64,000 bases of DNA, from assembly GCA_027604505.1 (NCBI GenBank), contig JADIIX010000088.1, positions 1 to 64,000 on the forward strand, given 5' to 3'. The notes under the pieces are model-generated. The model was not told the origin of the DNA, did no database searches, and was given only the letters and a program-made list of their open reading frames with translations. Position numbers and translations under genes: made by a program. Positions 35,601 to 46,456 of this stretch are shown here, piece after piece. Every line of letters starts with the position of its first letter. The first letter of the stretch is position 1. This stretch comes from Gonapodya sp. JEL0774. Lineage: Eukaryota; Monoblepharomycota; Monoblepharidomycetes; Monoblepharidales; Gonapodyaceae.

Positions 35601-36681
35601 GTGGTCCTCTCCCACTGTAGAAATCGCGAACATGCGCGGTGTGAAAAGTAGCTCCGTCCACGAATCCATTTGCAAGGGAATCGCTTCTTGTGGGGCTCTT
35701 TTCGCACCACACCTAATCGTCTCCCTGTGGGATCGATTCGCAGTCCCCGACAAGAAACGCGATCAGATCGTCCAGGCAATGGAGAATTTGATTAATGATC
35801 CCACAAAAGCGTGGGACGGCGCCAGATTGAGGCCCATAATGGATGAAATTGGGGATTATGAACTAAAAGGAATAACTTACGACGATCTCAAGGTAACCAG
35901 GCTGTGGTGGCTTGCGGATCGGGTGTCCCGTGATAAGGAAGTGACTGGAAAGAGGAAGAGACCCCAAGAGGAGGATGGTCGAGGATTGGAATATCAAGGA
36001 AGTCAATCAGCTAGTCCACCGGCCCTCGATGCCACCGAAGCGAAGAAGCCAAAGCTTCTTCCAGCTTCTTCCTCAGCTGAGAAGAGACCACCGTTAGGCG
36101 GTTCGTGGCAGAATATGATACCTTCGCCGAACGAGCCCATAAAGAATGTACGGTCATCTGCGTCGACAGGCATCCGGGTATCCCTTCCCCCTTCGTCCAC
36201 CCCCAGCTCAGACGACACCGTCCTGAACTTTGAAACAAGGGAACCACCGACCTTTGCCTCAGTATCCGATTTCGTGTTCTCGGTAAAGCCCGCGGCTTGC
36301 GGAAATGACCCGGACATGAAGGAGTATAGAGTGAGCTTGCAGGCGACCATTCAAATCCCCAAAGAAAGTTCAACAGGTGGTACGTTGGATAAAAACACAA
36401 TGGAGACCTTATTATTAAATGCTATGAAGGGCCACCTCGCTGGACAAGACTGGGTCTCCAACACCCAACCTGCATCACCCACTGTTCCAAAATTCGCGAA
36501 CGACCTCCCTCTTCGAATTTGTGATACATTGCGGTCAAGAGGAAGTTGCACCGTGGACGAGTTGACGAAGATACTCAACACAGATGAGGCCGACATTCGC
36601 AGGGAGCTGACAGCACTGCAAGACAACTATGATGTTTGGAGCCAGCTCAATGGAACGTCTACGCATTGGAAACTTTTGTAA
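32610..36681 (+). CDS. RecQ DNA helicase, WRN-like without exonuclease
   Basis: ATP-dependent 3'-5' DNA helicase for replication and recombination repair. Exons 32610-32763, 32874-32929, 33018-33223, 33299-33364, 33453-33823, 33903-34160, 34236-35244, 35316-35545 and 35621-36681 give 1136 residues. Helicase motifs are complete: FRGSQLDTI (motif 0), TGSGKS (I), SPLISLMEDQ (Ia), DEAHCVSEWGHDFRP (II), ALTATATP (III), AFGMGIDK (V) and QQTGRGGRDG (VI). A zinc-binding domain follows (LLQYFGE, then CGGMCDSC), then an RQC winged helix and an HRDC-like segment (VLRGIARRRPGSIETFSRCEGVGQYK). Exons 8-9 encode a WRN/bacterial-RecQ-type helix-turn-helix (YDGKTMEEIANMRGVKSSSV). The last 300 residues are Ser/Pro-rich with a terminal winged-helix-like segment. 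No 3'-5' exonuclease domain precedes the helicase. Confidence 0.92.
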
Positions 36682-36727
36682 TTCGAACTGCACATTCATA
36701 ATATAATAATAACGCTACAAGATTCAC

Positions 36728-39700
36728 TCATACTGCTACTCCCCGAGGCTTCTTCTTCTCCGGGTCGTATAATGGATGTGTTGCCCCAACTTCCGCTTTT
36801 ACTCTCTTTGCAAATCCATCCAGCTGTCCGACTTCCAATTGCGTGCCCGGCTTTGCGTACTCTACAAGGACTCTTGCGAGACCTATGTGACCGAACAGGG
36901 GAGTCTCCACGCCACTTGTGACCACTCCGACTTTGTAACGGCCGACGAAGACAGGCTGGCCATGTGCAACGCAGTCGTTTGACTTGATTCTCAGCGAGAC
37001 GAGAGTACGTTGCGGGTGTGCACGACGGTTGGCGATTGCTGCGGATCCTATAAACGGGGTTGTTTTTGTCGCTGGGCAAGCGAATCCAATACCGGCCTCG
37101 AATGGATCGGTGGTGTCGTCGAACTCGTAGCCTGCGAAAATAAGACCTGGTGCACGAGTTTAAGTGGCAGACTGTGTAGTTTTGCATTACCGCGCCACCA
37201 CTCACCAGCTTCTACGCGCACCATGTCAAGCGCATCAAGTCCGAGGGGAGCAATCTCAAATTCTTGACCTGCCTCCCACACGGCATCCCATACTGCACAG
37301 GCGTCATTCGGATGTGACCAAACTTCAAATCCGAGCTCTCCCGTATATCCAGTCCGTGTCACAATAACAGGAGTGCCTGTTGGGCTACCAATCCGGCCAA
37401 TTGTCAGCTTAAACCAACCAAGTTCACTGATACTAGGTCTAGTTGGTGGAGTCCAAATGCACTTCTCGAGCGTAGCTTTGGACTTCGGACCCTGAACCGC
37501 CACGTTGTGGAGGTGGTCTGTCGACGACTTGACCCATACCCGATGAAGACCAAGCCGAGCTGCAAGGGTACGAAGCCATTGTCCAACGTAAGGATCTCCA
37601 CAAACAAGCCGGTAGTTTGTAGAGGATAGCCGCGCAATAGTAGAGTCATCCAACAAACAACCCTTTCAGTGAAAACGCGTTGCAGTGTTGCGTAAGTTTG
37701 ACAAGTAGTGGAGACTATTAGTCAACAAAGCTACATACCGTGGGGTAAGTGATTCCAGTATAGGTTACTCCTGCAATAGGCATTTTCCGGACTTCTCGCG
37801 TCACTGCCCTTTCCAGAAGCTCCCCAGCATCTGGAGAGACGCCAGGACAGAAACCTGTCAAGTTGAGCAAGCTGGAAAGGTATGCCGACAGTCTCACCTG
37901 GCCCGAGAATTTCGAATTTCCTGAGAGCTGACAGGTCGCAGATGGTGACCCTTTCTCGGCAAGCTTTGTACTCTTCCAAAGGGCCCCATTTGGTGAAGCA
38001 GGTCGGAAGCCAGTAGCCTTTGTAGGGAGTATAGGAACGTGTCAACTTGGACGTCCTCGGATGGAATCCAGTGTACTTGGTGAGCGCCGGCTGCGCAACC
38101 GGGGTGATTCGTGTGGCGATTGCGGGGGTGAACGTCTCCCCTTTTGAATAAACGCGAACCTGAATCTCCGAAGGGTCCCACCCGTTTGCTGGATCTATGT
38201 CATCGGGGCACGCCGATGAGGCACAGACAAGCTTAGTGAGGGCACGAAACAGCACATAGTCGCCTGGGCGAGACCATGGTTCCTCCAGCCCGATCGCGGT
38301 CGTGGATGAGCTCACAGCGGTGTTGTAGAAAAGGTTGATTGCTGTTATGAAGGATCATTGAGTTAAAAGAATATCTTACAGGTTGCTTCAGCGATGGGTT
38401 TCTCAAACCTTGGTAGGATGGGGCCCGCGGCAAACCAAAAGGAGCTAGAACATTACCGAAGTTGTCGGTGCAGTTCGGATGTCCTTGAGGTTCATAAAGC
38501 AGGTCAAACTTGCCACATCACAACACCTTCAAAGTACAATTTCTCACCGGGATAACCCATGTCTTCGTAGTACTTTGCAGTGCATGCCAATCCAAAGGTG
38601 TCGTGTCGCCCGACGGTATCGCGCACCTTTCAACCCGAACATATCAACAACCATCAATGTCGTTCATACCTACCCAAGTCTGCAATCACTCACCACCTCG
38701 ACCATAGCTTTCATCTCTTCGTTAAAAAACTTATTGAAAAGGCCAGGTCCAGGGTAGGTTGTACCGTTGATCGTTCGTGTGACCGTTGGGTCGAGACCAA
38801 GGAGCTTTGGTACTTCTGATTTTGTGGAGGGCGCATATGCGAGGAAGTCGGAGCATTGTTGGCCGGAAATGTCAACAATCTACAGGCCAAATAAGAAACA
38901 AAGATTATGAGAGACTGCTCTAATCGCCAATGGAGAATATTGAGCCGTCGGACCTGAATGTAGTCACCCTCTTCAACCTCGTAAGCCACTGCTGTGGATT
39001 TCTTGACTCTAATGTCCAGCTTAGGTTTCGCTAGTGGAAGAGGTGGCTCTTTTATCATCTTCTTCCTCGTGACCCCAATCCCTCCAACCTTGCCAATGGC
39101 CTCTGTGTCACGCTCGACGATGACAATAAGGTCAGTAGGGGGGTTCGGACCGAGCCTGTCAGTGAGAGTATCAATACCGTCAGGGACCATTGGTGGAGAT
39201 GGTGATGAGATGAGGAGCGCGAGATCGGAAGACTTGGCCGTGATTGAGACAGCGGAGTGGGCGGCGGACGTTTTGGCGGAAAAGAAATGATGCGCATCAA
39301 GTGTTGCGGCCTCATCAAAGTGGAGCGATTTCAAGGCATCCACAATGGATTTAGCGTCTGCTGCAGAATTGATTGAGTCCGCCGAAGGTGGGGCGAAGCT
39401 TTCGGCTGTAGATGCTGCAGTGGACAAGAGAGCGACAATGGCTTGGGAAGGGCCCCTGGCAATTTTCGGCTGTGTATCTTCAAGAGTGATTGTCACATTC
39501 ACAGGCGCCTCCTTTGGCGCCGCCGGTTTTTTTGGAACTGCAGGCTTTGGAGGAGCTGTGGTGGAAGTTTGAGGAACTGAGGCATCGACCTTCTTGGGAG
39601 CTGCCACCGCCGGGGGTGAGTTCAAAGATTCCTGCGTTGCCTTGGCGATATCAGTGAGGTCACCTAGATCAGGAGTTTGTAGCGAGTCTGCCCCTGCTGA

Positions 39701-40084
39701 TTCGTTGGGGTGAATGGAGCCCACGAGGTCCGAAACCGTATCTGCGTTGTCCTCGGCAGAAAAATAATTGCCACTTCCGTTTGTCGGACCGTTTTCACTG
39801 GAGGACGCATCCGGAATGATGGGAGCAATCGTGACTGCGTCTGGTTTCACGACTGCACGACCCTCGACAATGCCGAATACAACAACTTCGCAAGGCGTCC
39901 GGCCTTCCAAGTCGACAACTTTGAGTCTGTCTCCGGCTCTGATACCGCCGATGAGAACACTAGCACCTCCCAGGACACGGATTTTCGAGCGTTCCGTGAT
40001 CTTGCCCTCAGGTGAAGACGTCTCGGGGAGAGCCAACGAGGTGACGATCGAGGAAACAGGAATTACATCCACGAGAGCGGACAT
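36728..40084 (-). CDS. DUF1989-GcvT fusion enzyme (urea-carboxylase-associated / aminomethyltransferase)
   Basis: Large composite protein. Exon 1 (38954-40084, 377 codons) has an N-terminal beta segment like the start of a DUF1989 domain (GDRLKVVDLEGRTPCEVVVFG), then a Pro/Ala/Lys-rich linker. A second, full DUF1989 domain begins YEVEEGDYIQ and continues in exon 38694-38879 (IVDISGQQCSDFLAYAPS) and 38549-38626 (GRHDTFGLACTAKYYEDMGY), then NCTDNFG, EEPWSRPGDYVLFRALTKLV and SSACPDDIDPANGW. The C-terminal third is a folate-binding GcvT/aminomethyltransferase domain (CRERVTICDLSALRKFEILG, TRTGYTGELGFEVW, APLGLDALDMVRVEAG, KVGVVTSG). Some bacterial DUF1989 proteins are subunits of carboxyguanidine deiminase, and related bacterial clusters carry aminomethyltransferase-like genes. 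The substrate here is unknown. The splice near 38400-38470 is unresolved. Confidence 0.8.
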
Positions 40085-40754
40085 ATCTTAACAGTGGTGC
40101 TTCGGTTCTGGATGAACAAATTAGAATCGTCGTTGTGAGAACATGAGATGAGTAGCGGCTGGCTAGACTTACGTTTGAACTAGGAAGCTCAGATCTTGCT
40201 CCTCCTACCAGAGCTTGATTGGAATCGATTGAGTCGAGATCGCAAGAAAACTGCTTGTTTCGTTTCGTTCCGCAGTAAGACGCTCTGGGATCAAGCTCCC
40301 GTTACATCTGATATATGTGGCCTCCCGACGGGCCGCTCTGCCGTCAACAGGCACGACGCACATAACAGCTCATCTTGCGGGCATGCTTTGTTTGCTAATA
40401 ATCATATATGGCAATTTCCAAGGAGACGGCGCTTGCTGCATCTGTCATTATCGCTGGAATGCATTACGCACCGAACAAGAGTGGAGCAAACGCACCATTC
40501 ATTCATGGTGTACACGTCGCGCTTTTTGTGTACAGGGCTATGTAGAGTAGAAATTGGGTGTGAAATCGAAGGAAGGGCAAGAGGGGAGGCAAGGGGGGCA
40601 GAAAGCAACAATTATAATAGTATGCCCCAAGTATTGCATGTAATCCTCTATTGTCCGCGATCAGTACACACATGAAGTATCAAAAAAAAGGAGTAGAAAT
40701 TAGGTCATAATATAGTGTCCCATTAGCGCGGGGTCAGACCATACGTCTGTTTGA
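40085..40754. other. Intergenic region upstream of the DUF1989-GcvT gene
   Basis: 670 bases between the start of the DUF1989-GcvT gene and the stop of the permease gene, both on the minus strand. It should hold the promoter of the former and the 3' region of the latter. Open frames here lack domain features. Confidence 0.45.
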
Positions 40755-43700
40755 TTACACGCCTAGTCCCTCTTCCTCCTTCTTTGCGGGGATGATTTCG
40801 TTTGCCTCCTCTTCCGTCACCTAAACGCGATATACAATAGTAAAACGTTAGATGCGTGACTTAAACGCGGAAAGTCAATTGTTACAAACTCTTACCTGCG
40901 AAACCGGTCCCTTGAACCATTTACGAGCACCCAGAATCCACCATCCACCCGCAAACAGAACGACAAATGCCACGATGAAGGGTGCAAAGTTCTGCACGCG
41001 AAGGATTGGTGTCAAAACTATGGAGAAACTACTCTCCATCAGCAGACGGTCCACTCACCATTGCACCCCAAGTCACAGGGTACACGGAAGGGAAGCAAAA
41101 AATGATCGCAATGAATCCAATCCACAGGACGGCAATGCTGAAAAGAATTACAACAATGTTACGAGGCGGCGCAAGGGCAAGGGCAAGTGCATCGGGTAGC
41201 TACAAACTCACAAGTTGAGGATTCTGGAGAAGGGGCCCAGGTGGAAAGGTCCCTGCTTGAAATCGTTACCAGCGAAGACGAGTTTGAAAAAGATGGGGCA
41301 TCCGTAGGAAATGTACTGTTCAACAGGGCCGATAGTTAATGGTTGCACTTGTTCTGACTTTGTCTCTATCCCACAGTTGGAAAGAAACAACCAAACTTGG
41401 AACGTACCTGTCCGATTGTGCCAATCGAGATTAACGCTGAGAGTGCCTATATGGAATGTAGCACATGAAGCCTGGCAACTGGTATTCTGTGTACCCTCGA
41501 AACATTGGCTACTTACCACGTACGACCCAACCCCAGGAAGTGCAAGAATTGACGCCAATGTTGTGGAAACGATGACTGAAACGCACCACCAGGTTACGAT
41601 GAATCCCCGAATAGGAATACCACGAAAATGACTCACTTGCACGCATTGGAACTTTGGTGGTGGGTTCAATGTGGTGAATCCAGTTGCTGAAGGGGAGGGC
41701 ACCATCTCGCGAGAAGGCGTAGATCATCCGCGAGTTCGAGGTAATGCAACTCATCGTGCAGACTGTAAAGGAAAAGAGAGAAATTAATCTAGTTCATAAA
41801 ATGCTTTAAGGCAGAAACCTACAGAAGATGCACCCGAGGAAGAGCACCTGGAAGAACACGGTGACGTTTGTGCCCAGCGACTCTACAAGCACGATCGATC
41901 GCGATTTCAGATCAATTGTGTAGAATAGAGAATTATAAAGCCAGGTCTCACCGAGCCAGATTACAGTGTAACCCCCAACTGCGACGGCCTCCGGGTCTTG
42001 AATAGAGAACAACATCGAGAGAATGAGCGCCCAGCCAAACATGAATGCTGAACAGACGGCGTAGATAATGCCCCATGGGGCAGCGCGATCAGAGCCGTGG
42101 GTTTCCTCAGACATGTGTGCAGAAGCATCTTAAGCAACGCCTAGTTAGTCCAAGTGTCGTATACCATCCGTGATCTACCACTCACCGTAACCAGAAATGG
42201 TCCACTGAGACAGTAACAAACCCAAGCAAAGAGCATAGAAGTCGGAAAAGCCTGATTCGTTGTTGAACTCAGTGAAAACGAACGAGGCGGATTGCTAAGG
42301 GTGTGACGACCGCGTGAAGATCGCAATTGCGGTACACATTCAATGTTTTGATGTACCACTCACGAAAGATGCAGCTTTTGCGGGAACAACAACGATGAAC
42401 AGGAATGTTGCAATCACGTGCCACACCACGGACGCTGTTGTGAAAAATGCAAGCAATTTGTCGCCCAGACAGTTCAGAGCGCCGCAGAAGATGAGAACTG
42501 CCACGTAAATGAGGTACAGCTGCCAAAGGGAAGGTACCCCTAGAAGAGAATGGTGTTGGAGGACATTCCACCAAACAAGCACTGTGCGACCTACATTCCG
42601 TGGTGAGAGAGCATGTAGTTCCCAAAACTAAAAGTTTGAGGTCCCGAATTAATGTTCATGTAATTGTTCTACAGAGGATTGAGCGGCGACAAACCTGTGG
42701 CAAATGTGTACGCGACCCCCGCGACCAAGCCCACTTCACCGAGCAGGTTGAACCAGCCAGTGATCCATGACGAAAAGGGGACCCAGGATGGGTGGTTTGC
42801 TGTGAGCTTCGCTGACCAGAAGTAAAGAGAACCGGCGGTGGGGTATGTGCTGCAGATCTGGCGGGAGAAATACATATAAGCAATGGTAACCCGTTACAGA
42901 ATGGGAAACATCTCACCTCTGCGAGACTTCCAGCAACTGAAAAAGCATATCAAGTCGGTTAAAATATGGGTGAAATGTCAACTGATCAAAATTGTTTCAA
43001 CTTGCTCGTAAGAACCTATGGTCACGAGAATTTAGTTCAGATGATGAAGGTACGAGGGGAGTCAATACGGAACGTTCAAGGCTCACCATCGCAAAAACCA
43101 CGAGCCAGCCGTATGTCATAATGACTGCTCCTCCATTGAGCAAAGCGTATCCAACCAGAGGCAAGATGCCTGTAGGAATACTAATGATAGAGAAGGAAAT
43201 TCCAAAGGAATGGAAGACTGTGAAGGAGCGAGAAAGCTCCTGTAGGTTGGCAGGGTTCAGTGATAAGGAGTGAAGTGAGGAGTCGTTCGTTTGATATCAT
43301 GATTTCTTAACAGCGCTGTGGCTGTTTGTCCGCCTCACCTGGCGGTATCTTAAAGGTGAACGTCGAAAAATGTTACTTCATGAAGAAACGCATTGTAAGC
43401 AATTGCACATGCTTACCCAAGCTTAGCGAGTTTGATCTCATCTTCCGTGCTGTCAAGTGAGTCGATGGTGTTCAGCAACCGGTTCCTCTTTGACGGGTTA
43501 TAAGACCACAAGCGATGCGACGTACAGAGGGGGGGCTGCCATGGTGTGCGTCGGTTCAAGAACACGTAAACGGTATCGGGTTTCAACCTCGAAGTGAAGA
43601 AAGAGTTGAGGCCATAAAGCGGGCGGCTGTGTTTGCCCGTTTGGCCGAGGCTCACTCTGTGGCGCAGGCGATCGAGCTAGGGCGAGAATGATAAGCTTCG

Positions 43701-43824
43701 ATTGCCAAGATATTCTCAGACCAAGAGTTCCGATTCTGTAAGCAAACAAATAGTAGTTCTCCTGAGCTGTCTTGAATCTTGATACCTTCTTTTCTGTGCT
43801 ACCTGCTGTACCGTCATTCGCCAC
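40755..43824 (-). CDS. Amino-acid/amine permease, APC superfamily (GABA/choline permease-like)
   Basis: Plasma-membrane proton-coupled transporter of the fungal amino-acid/GABA/choline permease group. It starts MANDGTAGSTEKK (43786-43824), then exon 43417-43487 (NRLLNTIDSLDSTEDEIKLAKLG), a 10-nt microexon at 43339-43348 (completing GYRQ), and an exon starting ELSRSFTVFHSFGISFSII. Membrane segments and family motifs include GLAEICS-like AGSLAEICSTYPTAGSLYFW, WITGWFNLLGEVGLVAGVAY, SAHMSEET in the loop, MSCITSNSRMIYAFSRDGAL, LALPGVGSYV, ISYGCPIFFKLVF and FAPFIVAFVVLFAGGWWILG. The C-terminus is EEEGLGV. About 12 membrane segments are expected across many short exons. It is adjacent to the DUF1989-GcvT gene and divergent from the FMO-like gene. 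Confidence 0.88.
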
Positions 43825-44059
43825 ATGATAGCCTTGTTTTACTTCGCCTATCTCTCTCTTGAGTGAAAGTAGATTGTCTGAAATTTTTGATGAATGGCTC
43901 TGAGAATGGATCGCTGTCCGCAGAATGACTCAAGTTTGGTGGGGAATGTCACTTTGTCATGGTTGCTCGCCGGCCCGCACCGACCGCAAGCAAGCACATA
44001 TAGTGGCGAGCACACAAGTTTCCCAGTTTGCCATTGCAGGATTGATTGGATTCGGAACG
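43825..44059. promoter_or_regulatory. Shared divergent promoter of permease and monooxygenase-like genes
   Basis: Only 235 bases separate the start codons of two divergent genes, so their promoters must overlap, which allows co-regulation. The + strand frame is open upstream of 44060, so the FMO-like start could be earlier and the space even shorter. Confidence 0.5.
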
Positions 44060-46276
44060 ATGGCCACTCTCGATTACCAATTAATTGAGAGCTCTGAAAC
44101 TAATCCGTTGGACTTCATCACCATCGGCGGAGGGTGAGTTGGTGATCAACAGGATCGCCTGTCGAAGTCGGTACCTATTGAAAACATCTGGACCGAAACT
44201 ACCTGGACATTCTCCGGAGATTTGCAAAAATGGACTCTTCTGAATGGGTTGGCTTACTGGAATCGCGAAACCAACAGCCCATCATCAATCGTCGCTCTCC
44301 GCAACGCCTTGAAGTCCAACCTCACACGAATTGCCTCATTCGAAAGAGATGACGACACGGGGGGATTGTGGTACAAGCACACAGCCAAGTGGGTACTGCG
44401 TGTCGGCAGGATTGACAACCGTAAGGCGCACGGCGCAAAACCGTCAATGAATTGGTCTCCATCTTCCAGCTACGCCTCCCTTCAGGTCACAACAACTGAC
44501 TGGACACTTCATGGGTGAGTACAAGAAGATATTTTCCGATGGGTGACGTTGTCAGCTGTCACAATACAGTCAGGGGGGCTTTTGCGTGTTTGTTGGATCA
44601 ATGTCGGACTACCCATGGGTTACAATGAAAGATTTTTGTGACTACCACAGTGCTCACTAACCTTATTTTTTAGTGTGCCTATCCGCGATGGGGAGCCCGG
44701 ACGTCGTGCTTCACGCGATTCGATCATGCAGTGGTGTAGGGTGAGGCCACAGCAAAGTACAGATCACTTGTCTCCCATCTCAAACAACTTTTACTCTCAC
44801 AGGACTACATCAACAAGTTTAAACTCGCCCCTTACATGTATTTTGCGGTCAAAGTCGTCAAGGCAGAGCCCGTCCGGGTGTCATCGTGGCAGGACTCGTT
44901 GTGGAGAGTGACCGTCGCAAAGGTCGCGAATCCTGCCGCTCGGACGTGGGAGACGGTGCCAGGCAGTGAAAAAATTGTGTACACCCGCTCGGTACTTGTT
45001 TGCACCGGACTCGAACAGCTTCCCAAGAAAATCAAGGTGATATGAACTCTGTGTTCTTTCCATGGGGCGGGTCCACTAAAGTCACGAGTTGCCCATCTGT
45101 CATGACCGGTAGATTCCTGGAGAGGAAACCGCCACATTCCCTATTGTTCACAACCTCGTAATTCGAAGTGAGAAGGATTTCCCTTCCGACAGTAAAGGTG
45201 AGTTCCCATATCCGAACGCTTTTGCAATATCAGCTCCTGAACTTGCGGACTGAAATCAATACAGAGATTGTTGTGATCGGAGCCGGCCCTTCCTCCATGG
45301 ATATTGCTCAACTCGCCGCTGTGAAGACCAAAATCCCCACCATTTACCTCGCCCACAGACGCCAACATCTAGGACTTCCAGACCTGTGGTGGCCGTGGGC
45401 CTGGAAATTGGGCATTACGGAAATATCTATCACTCACTTCCTGTATGGCACCTTGGCCCTCCCATCTTGGTTTGTTGATCCTTTGATCCGGACATGGAGC
45501 TCTCTTTGGGCGTGGTGGAACAAAGTCCCAGAATGGGCCCCCGCACCTGACGTGAGTAACTAAGCTTGTACGGATGTACCAGATCTGTGCGAGGAGCGTA
45601 TTCTTATAACTTGCTTCGATTCCTGGTACTGGCTATGGTACGCTCCCACAGCACAAATTGTGGGTACTCTATTTTGCCGTTTATTCCTTTGTCCCTAAAC
45701 TAAATTTTGGTATTTAACTGGTCTTTAGCTCATACGATGTCTCGTATGCTCTCCGAAGTGAATGCCTTCCTGCTTATCACCAAAAGCGCCTCAAAATCAT
45801 CATTGCCGAACCCACCAAGATCGAGAAAGACACCCTACATTTTTCAAACGGCGTCGTATCGAAGCCGCAGATGGTTGTCGAGGCAACGGGTTGGAACCTC
45901 GACATGTCCTGGATACCTGTGCGGAGCTCTTACCAATTTGCTGATCTTCAACCACGTCTCTTTGGACGCTTCATTGATGTTGACTACCCTGGCCTGTACT
46001 GGGTCTCCATCGCGAACGGTTTCATGTGCGCAAACCACAACGCGGACATGGTAACGTGAGTGCCCTTACTACATTTCCTGTACGATTACCTGTATTTCTC
46101 ACGTCTGCTCACCGTTTAGTCAATGTATAACACAAATTCTCAACGGCAAGTGGAAGCAACCAACAATGGCCACAATGGAGAAGCAAATCAAGGAAGTCGT
46201 TCTCCCTACAATCTTTGTACCGGGCAGGGCTCTGGCCGAGTTGAGAGCTTGCGGATTCCAGGTTGTTCAAGGTTAA
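44060..46276 (+). CDS. Flavin-containing monooxygenase-like FAD/NAD(P) oxidoreductase
   Basis: Exons 44060-44133, 44278-44514, 44674-44740, 44803-45036, 45113-45197, 45265-45551, 45652-45659, 45729-46055 and 46120-46276 give 491 residues in frame. The FAD-binding motif FITIGGGPSSIVALRNAL is rebuilt across the first splice and is followed by the acidic strand end ASFERDDDTGGLWY. A second Rossmann motif for NADP, EIVVIGAGPSSMDIAQLAA, lies mid-protein, with ATGWNLDMSWIP near the C-terminus, as in FMO-like enzymes. The region between the two Rossmann folds that normally carries the FMO/BVMO fingerprint (TFPIVHNLVI) looks degenerate. These enzymes oxygenate nitrogen, sulfur or carbonyl groups. The 8-nt exon is needed to avoid an in-frame TAA at 45715-45717 and keep phase. 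Confidence 0.75.
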
Positions 46277-46290
46277 TTGATTATCTTCAA

Positions 46291-46307
46291 TTTTTTTTTT
46301 TTTTTTT
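46291..46307 (+). repeat. T homopolymer (17 nt)
   Basis: Seventeen consecutive T, just after the stop codon of the FMO-like gene, within the 180-base convergent spacer to malonyl-CoA decarboxylase. Confidence 0.8.
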
Positions 46308-46456
46308 CGGGAGAGCTCGTTTGTTGTAGATTGTACAAAATAAACATTTATGTGGTCGCCCCCATTTCCAAATCTGTTCAAATCCTAGGCGGGCAACCCC
46401 GCCCTTTTCGTTCTTCGCTCCTGACGCGTTGATCTAGAGCTCCAGTCCACGGAGAT

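Noticed and set aside
45715-45717. In-frame TAA suggesting a broken FMO-like gene or stop reassignment
   Set aside because: An 8-nt microexon with proper splice signals explains the phase, and TAA is used as a normal stop elsewhere in the window.
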